A stretch of DNA of 64,000 bases from contig JABCZG010000015.1 in assembly GCA_013289835.1 (NCBI GenBank), positions 48,140 through 112,139 on the forward strand, in the 5' to 3' direction. The DNA is from Acidobacteriota bacterium. Lineage in GTDB: Bacteria; Acidobacteriota; Terriglobia; Acidiferrales; UBA7541. How positions within the stretch are numbered: the stretch's first letter is position 1; each line of letters opens with the position of its first letter. Both the position numbers and the translations under genes were made by a program. A model generated the notes under the pieces. That model had not been told where the DNA came from. It searched no databases and worked only from the letters and a program-made list of their open reading frames with translations. Below, in pieces: positions 35,573 to 42,545 of the stretch.

Positions 35573-36724
35573 ATGGAATTGCTCGGCAAATCGAAAGAAG
35601 AATTGCGCGAATACTGCGTGGAGCTGGGGGAGCCGGCGTTTCGCGGGGCGCAGATTTATCATGCGCTGTATGCAGAGCGGAAATTCGATGTGGCGCAGAT
35701 CACGAATCTTCCGGCGGCTCTGCGCGCGCGGCTTGCGAAAGAGGCGCGGATTACGCTGCCGGAGGTGAAGCAGCGGTTTGCGTCTTCGGATGGGTCGGTG
35801 CGGTATTTGTTTGGGCTCGGCAGCGTCGAGGAGAAGAAAAACCTTAACGCAGAGGACACGGAGAACGCAGAGTTCGCGGAGAAGAGCAGGGAAGAAAAAA
35901 CAGGCCGCTTGCAAAAACCGGCTTCAGTAGAGGCGGTGTTTATGCCGAGCGAGGGGCGGCAGACGATTTGTCTTTCAACGCAGGCGGGGTGCGCGGTGGA
36001 TTGCCATTTTTGCTTGACGGCGCAGCTCGGGCTGATCCGGAATTTGACGGCGGGCGAAATCCTTGCGCAAGTATTGTTGCCACTCGAAGAGCACGAGGCG
36101 CAGCTTGCGCCGCAGACCAACATTGTGTTGATGGGGCAGGGGGAGCCGCTGCTGAATTTTGAGGCGGTGATGGCGGCGGTGCGGATTATTCTGGATCCGC
36201 AGGGGATGGGGATTTCGCCGAAGCATGTGACGCTTTCGACGAGCGGGATTGCGCCGGGGATCGAGCGGCTTGGGCTAGAAAAAGTGCGGCCGAAGCTGGC
36301 AATTTCGCTCAATGCGTCGAATGACGAGCAGCGCGACGCGTTGATGCCCATCAATACGAAATATCCGCTGGCCGTGTTGCTGGAGGCTTGCAAGAATTAT
36401 CCGCTGCGGACCTGGGAGCACCTTACGTTTGAGTACGTGATGCTTGGCGGATTAAATGATGCCGCCGAAGATGCGCGGCGCGTAGTGTGGTTGCTGGCGC
36501 CGCTCAAGAGCGTGAAAGTCAATTTGATTCCGTGGAATCCGGGGGAACTTCCCTACCGCGAATCGTCTCCGGAGCGAATTGAAGAGTTTCGCAGAATTCT
36601 GGTGGAACGCGGCGTGCCGGCGTTTGTGAGGTATTCGCGCGGACGCGACGTGATGGCGGCTTGCGGGCAGCTCGCGCTGCTGCAAATTGATGGTTCTCAG
36701 TTGTCAGTGGTCAGTTCTCAGTAA
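35573..36724 (+). CDS. rlmN: Dual-specificity RNA methyltransferase RlmN with repeat-derived insertion
   Basis: A 383-residue radical SAM methyltransferase that makes 2-methyladenosine in 23S rRNA (A2503) and some tRNAs. The cluster motif CAVDCHFC has Cys140, 144 and 147, followed by LTAQLGLIRNLTAGEI. The order of blocks matches RlmN except that about 34 residues (84-117) are inserted between DGSVRYLFGLG and SVEAVFMP; the insert is encoded by a CGCAGAGGACAC-type dispersed repeat. The last eight residues (QLSVVSSQ) come from TCAGTKG-type heptamers that cover the stop codon. Function is probably intact because the insert falls between domains. Confidence 0.93.
   Translation: MELLGKSKEELREYCVELGEPAFRGAQIYHALYAERKFDVAQITNLPAALRARLAKEARITLPEVKQRFASSDGSVRYLFGLGSVEEKKNLNAEDTENAEFAEKSREEKTGRLQKPASVEAVFMPSEGRQTICLSTQAGCAVDCHFCLTAQLGLIRNLTAGEILAQVLLPLEEHEAQLAPQTNIVLMGQGEPLLNFEAVMAAVRIILDPQGMGISPKHVTLSTSGIAPGIERLGLEKVRPKLAISLNASNDEQRDALMPINTKYPLAVLLEACKNYPLRTWEHLTFEYVMLGGLNDAAEDARRVVWLLAPLKSVKVNLIPWNPGELPYRESSPERIEEFRRILVERGVPAFVRYSRGRDVMAACGQLALLQIDGSQLSVVSSQ
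35843..35890. repeat. CGCAGAGGACAC-type dispersed repeat, inside rlmN
   Basis: A purine-rich segment with repeated ACGCAGAGGACACGG and AACGCAGAG units. It matches repeats between genes at 42455-42545 and 44008-44052. The insertion keeps the rlmN frame. Confidence 0.7.
36690..36723. repeat. TCAGTKG heptamer repeat at rlmN 3' end
   Basis: TCTCAGT, TGTCAGT, GGTCAGT, TCTCAGT follow in phase of seven, ending at the rlmN stop codon. Such heptameric repeats are known in cyanobacteria and other phyla as short tandem repeats. Confidence 0.6.
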
Positions 36725-36861
36725 AGAATACAAAAGTCTGCCGTGTTACTGGGAGCCCGGGAGCGAGCAGATTTTGTTTCGTTCTTGAGCCGCTCGGCAG
36801 AATGCTGAAGAGACACCGTGAGGATGCGATTTAAAATCGGTGAACGCGATCACGGAGGCCG

Positions 36862-38334
36862 ATGGAGCCGATCCCCACAAATGTGAGCCCACAAAGTCCG
36901 AACGAAATTCCACCGCCACAGACTGCGCTGGCCGCTTCCAGCGCGCGGCTGCTGCCGTGGCTGATCGCGGTGGCGTTTTTTATGGAGTCGCTGGACACGA
37001 CAATTTTGAATACTGGTGTGCCGACAATTGCGGCGGCGCTCCACGTTGCTCCGCTAAGCATGAAGTCGGTGCTGGCAAGTTACACGCTGAGCCTGGCGGT
37101 TTTTATTCCCATCAGCGGGTGGATGGCGGACCGCTTCGGAACGCGTCGGGTATTCGGTTCGGCGATTGGCATCTTCACCTTGGGATCCTTTCTCTGCGGA
37201 ATATCGACCAACATTCATGTGCTGGTGGCGTTCCGCATTTTGCAGGGTTGCGGCGGAGCGATGATGGTGCCGGTCGGGCGGCTCACCATGGTGCGGACAT
37301 TTGCAAAGTCCGAACTGGTTCGCGCCATGAGCTTTGTGGCCATTCCTGCGTTGGTAGGCCCTATGCTGGGGCCGATTACCGGCGGGCTAATCGTTGGCTA
37401 CCTGCATTGGCGGTTTATTTTCTTCGTGAATATTCCGATTGGTCTCTTGGGTTTGTACATGGCCTACCGGCACCTTCCCGATTATCGCGAACGCACCAAT
37501 CCACTGGATGTCGCGGGGCTGATTCTCTTCGGATCCGGCGTGGCGCTGCTTTCCTACGTGCTGGAAGTGTTTGGCGAGCACACGCTGAATGGGCGCGAAA
37601 TTCTGGGGCTGCTGGCCATTTCCATTGTGCTCCTGGCGGGGTATGGATTTCATGCGACGAGGACCGCTTATCCTTTGCTGCGTCTTTCGCTATTTCGGAT
37701 TCGCACGTTTCGAGCGGCCGTGGCCGGGAGCTACCTGACCCGGCTGGGCATTGGAGGCATTCCGTTTCTTTTTCCACTCTTGTACCAGGTGGGGCTGGGG
37801 TTCACGCCGATTCAATCGGGGCTGATGATGATGCCGCAGGCTATCGCGTCCATGAGCCTGAAAGTATTTATGCCGCGAATCCTGGCGCGCTTTGGGTACC
37901 GCGCCGTGCTGGTTTCCAACACGATGCTCATCGGCGTGCAGATCCTGCTTTTTGCGACCATCGGGAAGAGCACGCCGATATGGCTGGTCGTGGGGGAAAT
38001 GTTTTGCTACGGATTCTTCACGTCGCTGCAGTACACGAGCATGAACACGCTGGTGTACGCGGAAGTCACGGAGGAGCAGGCTAGCAGCGCGAGCTCGATT
38101 GCGAGTACGGCGCAGCAGATGTCTGTCAGCTTCGGGGTGGCTGCGGCATCGCTGGTAACGGCGTTCTTTCTTCCCGATCGGTACCGGTCCAATCCACTGG
38201 AGTTCATTCACGGCATCCACCGGGCGTTTTTTGTGCTCGGCGGAATGACGATACTCTCGACGATCGTCTTCCGCGAATTGAAACGGGGAGACGGTGACGC
38301 GGTGAGCCAAGCAAAGGTGGTGCACGCAGGGTAG
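36862..38334 (+). CDS. MFS drug exporter, DHA2 (14-TM) family
   Basis: A 490-residue polytopic transporter. Motifs: LDTTILNTGVPTIAAAL in TM1 (the DHA2 'LDxTIVNVALP' signature), GWMADRFGTRRVFG loop (motif A) and LGPITGGLIVGYLHWRFIF (motif C region). Fourteen-helix layout similar to EmrB/QacA. It should export toxic compounds by proton antiport. No EmrA-type membrane fusion gene or TetR regulator is adjacent. Confidence 0.92.
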   Translation: MEPIPTNVSPQSPNEIPPPQTALAASSARLLPWLIAVAFFMESLDTTILNTGVPTIAAALHVAPLSMKSVLASYTLSLAVFIPISGWMADRFGTRRVFGSAIGIFTLGSFLCGISTNIHVLVAFRILQGCGGAMMVPVGRLTMVRTFAKSELVRAMSFVAIPALVGPMLGPITGGLIVGYLHWRFIFFVNIPIGLLGLYMAYRHLPDYRERTNPLDVAGLILFGSGVALLSYVLEVFGEHTLNGREILGLLAISIVLLAGYGFHATRTAYPLLRLSLFRIRTFRAAVAGSYLTRLGIGGIPFLFPLLYQVGLGFTPIQSGLMMMPQAIASMSLKVFMPRILARFGYRAVLVSNTMLIGVQILLFATIGKSTPIWLVVGEMFCYGFFTSLQYTSMNTLVYAEVTEEQASSASSIASTAQQMSVSFGVAAASLVTAFFLPDRYRSNPLEFIHGIHRAFFVLGGMTILSTIVFRELKRGDGDAVSQAKVVHAG

Positions 38335-38351
38335 GCCCCTCCCCCGTTTTT

Positions 38352-38412
38352 CGTAAGTGTTGCTTCTAAAGGACTTAAATTTCCTGCAAGCCTTTTATTT
38401 TCAACACTTACG
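38352..38412. repeat. Inverted repeat, 11-base perfect arms
   Basis: CGTAAGTGTTG (38352-38362) and CAACACTTACG (38402-38412) are perfect complements. The space between contains a GCTTCTAAAGGACTT unit. Confidence 0.8.
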
Positions 38413-38662
38413 GGAGGTTCCATAAGTGTGATTGTAAAGGGGTTGCACAAAGACACCTCTGCTCCCAGGCAATGCTACTGCGAAAGCCGGCGAAACTCGT
38501 AAGTGCTTGACACCCCCCACCCCCGGCATTTTGTAAGAATGTCAAAGGAAAGAGTTTAGGGTGTGGGGGGTTGCAAAGAATGTGATTCTAAAGGGTTTAT
38601 AAACCGTTTGTTTTGCTATCGTTGCAGAGTATCTGCAAGAATATGATTCTAAATGGGTTGCA
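38353..38662. repeat. Cluster of GTAAGTGTGATTCTAAAGGGTT-type units
   Basis: Four related units: 38353-38376 (GTAAGTGTTGCTTCTAAAGG then ACTT), 38423-38447 (TAAGTGTGATTGTAAAGGGG then TTGCA), 38577-38600 (AAGAATGTGATTCTAAAGGG then TTTA) and 38637-38662 (AAGAATATGATTCTAAATGG then GTTGCA). Weaker GTAAG-starts lie at 38499 and 38533. Spacing is irregular, so it is not a CRISPR array. Confidence 0.65.
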
Positions 38663-39023
38663 AACACCAAAGCTTGCAAGAAAGTTAACAGTCATGTAAG
38701 GATATCAAAACAAAGGAGAAAGAGCCTGGGGTCTACTGCGGCGGACAGTAATTCCTAAAATATACTTTACCTCAAGCGTTACTAAAGGTCAAGTGGAAAA
38801 TCGGGAGGGCGCCAGATTCTGATTAGCGGCGTTTACCAGGGGCTATCCGTCAAGCAAAAACAATAGAATGAGGTGTAGAGGCTTGAAGTGTCTGCCTGGT
38901 CCTGCACTTCCTTTTGAAAACAGCGAACAAAAGAAAGGGCTTGCTGACTCGGTCCGGCGGTATGACGACTGCACTCCTTTATATTAGACACATCGGAACT
39001 GTCGGTTACTTCGTAGGAGAGAA

Positions 39024-40019
39024 ATGGTGACCAAGTATTTGGCTAAGCTGTTGGCAGGCTGTTTGGTCTCAGTTGTGTTATTTGCCCTCACAGCATGGAG
39101 CGAGACTCCTCCAGGCCGGATGGAATCCGTTAGCGTCTCCCCGGACGGTAAGACTATTGCAGTGGACTTTAAGAAGGGTAAGACATCGCACATCTTTTTG
39201 GTTGCATTGGCCACCGGCAACGCAACTCGCCTTATCAACGACAATAAGGGAGAAGAATCAGACCTCAGCTTTTCGCCGGACGGCAAGCACATCGCCTATT
39301 CCTACTTTCCGGGGAATGGTGAACGCTCCCAAATCATGGTCGGGAACGCCGACGGGTCAGGCCTCCATGCTTGGTTGGCATCGACGGAAAACGTTAGGGA
39401 CTTTTCGCCGGTTTTCTCGCCTGATAACAAAACCCTGATTTTTGCCCGTTCACGCTTTTACGGCAACTACTCACCCATCGCGCAGCCACATAATCATGCG
39501 TGGGACTTCTATGCGGCTGACTTGGACGGCACGAACATTCGCCAACTTACCAACGAGAGTTTCTACAACGCCTCGCGAATCTCGGTGTCACCCGATGGCA
39601 AGAGCATGGTGGTCATGACGGAGGACCTCGATACTCCGCAAACAATCGCCATTTATTTGTTGGAGCATGCAGACAAACCGGCGCGGGTGCTGCGCCCTCG
39701 TGTTCCCGGCCACGAACGGATATACAACTGTCCCAACTTTATGCCGGATGGAAAGAGCATTCTGTTTTTGGCCGCGACGGAAGGATGGCGATTTTACGAC
39801 TACGACGTGTACCGATTGGACCTTGAAACTGGCGCAGTCGAGAGGGTGACGAAGAAGAACGGTTACGCCACCGACTTGAGGGTCTTTGCCGACGGAAAAA
39901 CTGCCGCGTTTCTCAAGTGGCGCTCAGACCGTCACGCCACCCCGGTCGAGAGTGAACTCTATTTGCTCGACATCCAAAGCCACAATGTCACCCCCGTGAA
40001 GGTTAGTGGTCTAAACTGA
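39024..40019 (+). CDS. Secreted TolB-like beta-propeller protein
   Basis: A 331-residue protein with a signal peptide (LAKLLAGCLVSVVLFALTAW, then SETP). It carries WD40-like/PD40 repeats: SVSPDGKTIAVDF, SFSPDGKHIAYSY, VFSPDNKTLIFAR, SVSPDGKSMVVMT and NFMPDGKSILFLA. Expected periplasmic, six-bladed fold similar to the TolB C-terminal domain, probably a protein-binding or lectin-like module. No peptidase domain is attached. Partner unknown. Confidence 0.82.
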   Translation: MVTKYLAKLLAGCLVSVVLFALTAWSETPPGRMESVSVSPDGKTIAVDFKKGKTSHIFLVALATGNATRLINDNKGEESDLSFSPDGKHIAYSYFPGNGERSQIMVGNADGSGLHAWLASTENVRDFSPVFSPDNKTLIFARSRFYGNYSPIAQPHNHAWDFYAADLDGTNIRQLTNESFYNASRISVSPDGKSMVVMTEDLDTPQTIAIYLLEHADKPARVLRPRVPGHERIYNCPNFMPDGKSILFLAATEGWRFYDYDVYRLDLETGAVERVTKKNGYATDLRVFADGKTAAFLKWRSDRHATPVESELYLLDIQSHNVTPVKVSGLN

Positions 40020-40208
40020 CGCCAAGAAATGGTAGCGCCTGGTTAGTTGCCTGATCCAAAACTGAGCTGATGCTTGAAAGTGAGCTTCCCTTGAAGAAGG
40101 GACGAGGGGGAGAGCTATATTCAAGCCGGGTCAGGGCAGACGAGGGCCGATGACGGAGAGGAGGCGGAACATGGCTGGGGGCCGAGTGATTGGGAGACGG
40201 ATTACGTT

Positions 40209-40628
40209 TCAGAGGAAGGGGTTGACGACGCGCAGGTTGGAGAACTGCTGGCCGTGCTGGAGATCTTCGGTGTAGAGGATGCGGCAGTTGGCTTCGAGGG
40301 CAGCGGCTACGATGAGGGAGTCGTACCAGGAGAGGGAGAAGCGGTGAGTAAGATCGAGGGCGCGCTGGTAGAGGGAGAAGGAAGAATGTACCGCCAGGAG
40401 AGGAGCAAGCGCTTCCAGTTTGCGTTGTGCTTCGGCGATGGACATCCGAGGCTGGAAGCGCCGGAAGGCAACACTGAAATATTCCTGCACGATCTGGAAG
40501 CTAATGACGCCTTTGCCCGAAATGAAGGCGCGATCTATCAAGCGTGTGGCAATGGCCTGTTTCGCAGAGGCGGTTGGAGTGTCCTCGTAGACGAAGACAT
40601 TGGTGTCAAGAAAAAATCTATCGCTCAT
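40209..40628 (-). CDS. VapC-like PIN-domain toxin
   Basis: A 139-residue PIN domain. The acidic residues that bind metal are visible in FLDTNVFVYED near the N-terminus and in SWYDSLIVAAALE and YTEDLQHG at the C-terminal end. Members cut tRNA or rRNA. The start overlaps the antitoxin stop by 11 bases, the standard toxin-antitoxin order. Expected to be neutralised by the product of the upstream gene. Confidence 0.87.
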   Translation of the reverse strand: MSDRFFLDTNVFVYEDTPTASAKQAIATRLIDRAFISGKGVISFQIVQEYFSVAFRRFQPRMSIAEAQRKLEALAPLLAVHSSFSLYQRALDLTHRFSLSWYDSLIVAAALEANCRILYTEDLQHGQQFSNLRVVNPFL

Positions 40629-40833
40629 TCATCTCATCGCGAGTGTACGGGCCGCCAGCGTCTATATGCTTCAGACTGTCTCGCACCGCTTGATAGGCTT
40701 CAAGGTTGCGTTGGCGAATGTAAGAGGCGAGCCACTCGCGGAAAGCAGCGTTGAGGGTGGTGTTTTCAGCTTTGGCAACAGCGCGGGCTTTTTCGATGAG
40801 GTCGGGATCCGCGCTGAGGGTGATGTTCTTCAT
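40618..40833 (-). CDS. Antitoxin partner of PIN toxin (ribbon-helix-helix type)
   Basis: A protein of 71 residues from ATG 40833 (MKNITLSADPDLIEKARAVA). An alternative ATG at 40863 lies within the palindrome and would add ten residues (MYTVSCTLSL), which look like translated operator rather than protein. The N-terminal beta strand then helices are typical of ribbon-helix-helix antitoxins; the C-terminal tail (AGGPYTRDEMNER) would bind the toxin. Confidence 0.82.
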   Translation of the reverse strand: MKNITLSADPDLIEKARAVAKAENTTLNAAFREWLASYIRQRNLEAYQAVRDSLKHIDAGGPYTRDEMNER

Positions 40834-40837
40834 GAGA

Positions 40838-40867
40838 GACAGTGTACACGATACCGTGTACACTGTC
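40838..40867. promoter_or_regulatory. Palindromic operator of the toxin-antitoxin operon
   Basis: A 30-base near-perfect palindrome: arms GACAGTGTACACG and CGTGTACACTGTC around four central bases, with only the centre unmatched. It lies just upstream of the antitoxin start, where VapBC-type complexes bind for autorepression. Confidence 0.8.
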
Positions 40868-40963
40868 TAGTGCGCACTACCTTGCCAGATTTGGGAGCGG
40901 TGCGGTGGCGCGTTTCGAGTTGCCAACGGAGGGGCAGGCGGAAGTCCGTGCCAGCAGTGGGGA

Positions 40964-41920
40964 TCAGGGGCGGAGGGCGATGACGGACATCAGGCGACCG
41001 GAGTGGGCACCTTGTTTGCGGTAGCTGAAGAGGAGGTCGGGGCGGCAGGCGGTGCAGAGGTCGCTGACGGAGATGTTTTCGGGGCGGAGACCGGCGCTCA
41101 GGAGTTGGGCGCGGTTGGCTTTTTTCAAGTTGAGGCGGACGTTTTGGGGCGGGGGCTGGTGGCCGGGGGGCATCCTGTTTAGCCACTGGATGGGGTTGGG
41201 TTCGTCGCCGGTGCGGAATTCGTCGAACCACGCGGGGGCTTCGGGGAATTGGGAGTGGAATTGGGTGGCGACTTCGGTGCCGACTTCGTAGCAGCAGGGG
41301 CCGATGCTGGGGCCGATTGCGGCGAGAAGATCAGCGGGGTTGGTGGCGAAGTGCATTTGCATCTGGCCGATGGCTTTGATGGCGATGCGGGCCAGGGTGC
41401 CGCGCCAGCCGGCGTGGATGGCGGCGATGGCGCGTTTTTTGGGGTCGACGAGGAGGATGGGGACGCAGTCGGCGGTTTGGACGGCCAGGAGGAGGCCGGG
41501 GAGGTTGGTGATGGAGGCGTCGCCCGCCACGGCGGGCAGGCCCTTGCAGGGCTCGCTCGGGGCGGCTGGGAAGAGATGGATTACGTCGGAGTGGATTTGT
41601 TTTAGGGCAACGAGTTGGAGATCGCTGGCGCCGAGGGCGGATTGGAAGCGGCGACGGTTTTCGAGGACGTTTTCACGGGTGTCCCAGTCGGTGAAGCTGA
41701 GGTTTAGGATTTTTTCGTTGTTTAGGTCGGAGATGCCGCCGGGTTTGGTGCTGAAGCCGTGGAGGAGCCAGGGGAGTTTGGCTAGGGCGGGGGCTTGGAG
41801 GATGCTGACGTTGTTGGATTTGTGAGTGTGCCAGGTGGAGCTGGATTTGGTGGCGGGGACAGACAGGAGTGTCTGTCCTACTTTTTTGCGCTTGGAATTT
41901 GGTGATTTCGTGGGTGGCAC
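40964..41920 (-). CDS. pgeF: PgeF/laccase-domain protein (peptidoglycan editing factor)
   Basis: A protein of 318 residues of the YfiH/PgeF family, which hydrolyses wrongly built UDP-MurNAc-L-Ser. Family motifs: LLHGFSTKPGGIS, LKQIHSDVIHL, VQTADCVPILLVD, AIHAGWRGTLARI and IGPCCYEVG. The 5' end is uncertain. An ATG at 42076 would run through two intergenic hairpins and overlap the opposite acpS gene. GTG 41920 is the only good start codon before the domain; it lies just after a minus-strand TATACT, so the mRNA may be nearly leaderless. Between GTG and the domain the frame also reads through a 9-base-arm hairpin. Confidence 0.8.
   Translation of the reverse strand: MPPTKSPNSKRKKVGQTLLSVPATKSSSTWHTHKSNNVSILQAPALAKLPWLLHGFSTKPGGISDLNNEKILNLSFTDWDTRENVLENRRRFQSALGASDLQLVALKQIHSDVIHLFPAAPSEPCKGLPAVAGDASITNLPGLLLAVQTADCVPILLVDPKKRAIAAIHAGWRGTLARIAIKAIGQMQMHFATNPADLLAAIGPSIGPCCYEVGTEVATQFHSQFPEAPAWFDEFRTGDEPNPIQWLNRMPPGHQPPPQNVRLNLKKANRAQLLSAGLRPENISVSDLCTACRPDLLFSYRKQGAHSGRLMSVIALRP
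41857..41878. repeat. Hairpin repeat, GGAG loop
   Basis: GGACAGACA-GGAG-TGTCTGTCC, a perfect 9-base stem with GGAG loop, located within the N-terminal coding part of pgeF. Confidence 0.75.
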
Positions 41921-41931
41921 GGCGATAACAG

Positions 41932-41937
41932 TATAAT
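41932..41937 (+). promoter_or_regulatory. Possible shared -10 region between pgeF and acpS
   Basis: TATAAT reads towards acpS; the same bases shifted by two give TATACT (41930-41935) reading towards pgeF. A clear -35 is not seen. The acpS transcript would include two hairpins in its leader. Confidence 0.35.
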
Positions 41938-41980
41938 CTTTGTTGGGTGAAGAGCCGAATGTAGGCGATTGGAGAACCGA

Positions 41981-42025
41981 CGGGTCTGAAGACCCGCCAC
42001 TACCGGGCCGGGCTGAAGCCCGGCC
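41981..42025. repeat. Two adjacent hairpin repeats, TGAA loops
   Basis: CGGGTC-TGAA-GACCCG at 41981-41996 and GGCCGGGC-TGAA-GCCCGGCC at 42006-42025. Both stems are perfect, the stems differ from each other but the loop is the same. Confidence 0.8.
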
Positions 42026-42050
42026 TCTACAGGCTAATCTGGGAGGCCGC

Positions 42051-42428
42051 GTGATCGTGGGGATGGGAGTGGACATTGCGGAGGTGGGGCGGATTCAGGG
42101 GGCGATTGAGCGGCATGGGGAAGTGTTTTTGAGGCGGATTTATACGGAGCGGGAGAGGGCGTATTGCGAGCAGTTCAAGAATAAGTATGAGCGGTATGCG
42201 GGGCGGTTTGCCGCGAAGGAAGCGGCGATGAAGGCGCTGGGGACGGGGTGGCGGCGCGGGGTGCGGTGGGTGGATTTGGAAGTGGTGCGGGAGGCGAGCG
42301 GGAGGCCGACGCTGGAGCTGGCGGGGGAGGCGGGGAAGATTGCGGCGCGACTGGGAGTGAAGAATATTGCGGTGAGCATTACACATACGGAGAGTCAGGC
42401 GATGGCGCAGGTGATTTTTGAGAGTTGA
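42051..42428 (+). CDS. acpS: Holo-[acyl-carrier-protein] synthase
   Basis: A protein of 125 residues that transfers phosphopantetheine from CoA to acyl carrier protein. The family N-terminus (M)IVGMGVDIAEVGRI fixes the start at GTG 42051, with GGGAGG 4 bases upstream. The second metal-binding block is RFAAKEAAMKALGTGW. The frame is open a further 37 codons upstream, but that part is the hairpin pair and not protein. Coding is strongly G-rich at third positions, as in neighbouring genes. Confidence 0.93.
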   Translation: MIVGMGVDIAEVGRIQGAIERHGEVFLRRIYTERERAYCEQFKNKYERYAGRFAAKEAAMKALGTGWRRGVRWVDLEVVREASGRPTLELAGEAGKIAARLGVKNIAVSITHTESQAMAQVIFES

Positions 42429-42454
42429 AGAAAGTCAAAAGATAAAGACAAAGA

Positions 42455-42545
42455 ATTAACACAGAGGGCGCAGAGGACACAAAGAGCACAGAGAAGAAAA
42501 GTCTAACGCAGAGACGCTGAGAGCGCGGAGCTATCGCAGAGGACG
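42455..42545. repeat. CGCAGAGGACAC-type dispersed repeat
   Basis: Purine-rich copies (AACACAGAGGGCGCAGAGGA, then ACGCAGAGACGCTGAGAGCG) fill the gap between acpS and mtaB and run into the 3' end of mtaB, where they encode its last residues. Confidence 0.7.

Larger units (their letters stand above)
38335..39023. other. Gene-free region with a repeat cluster
   Basis: 689 bases with no supported gene, AT-richer than the flanks. The first 330 bases hold several copies of a short repeat (listed separately) and a long inverted repeat. From about 38700 to 39023 I see no clear repeat or gene, only the upstream region of the TolB-like gene. Confidence 0.6.

Noticed and set aside
36840..38084. A 414-residue open frame overlapping the MFS gene in another frame
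   Set aside because: Composition is Gly/Arg/Ser/His-rich without membrane helices; the MFS frame is clearly the coding one.
38352..38662. Possible CRISPR array
   Set aside because: The units are not identical, spacing is irregular (about 40-150 bases) and no cas gene is near.
41940..42050. N-terminal extensions of acpS (plus) and pgeF (minus) across the intergenic region
   Set aside because: Both would translate the two TGAA-loop hairpins; AcpS family N-terminus starts at 42051 and no PgeF-like residues are encoded upstream of about 41850.
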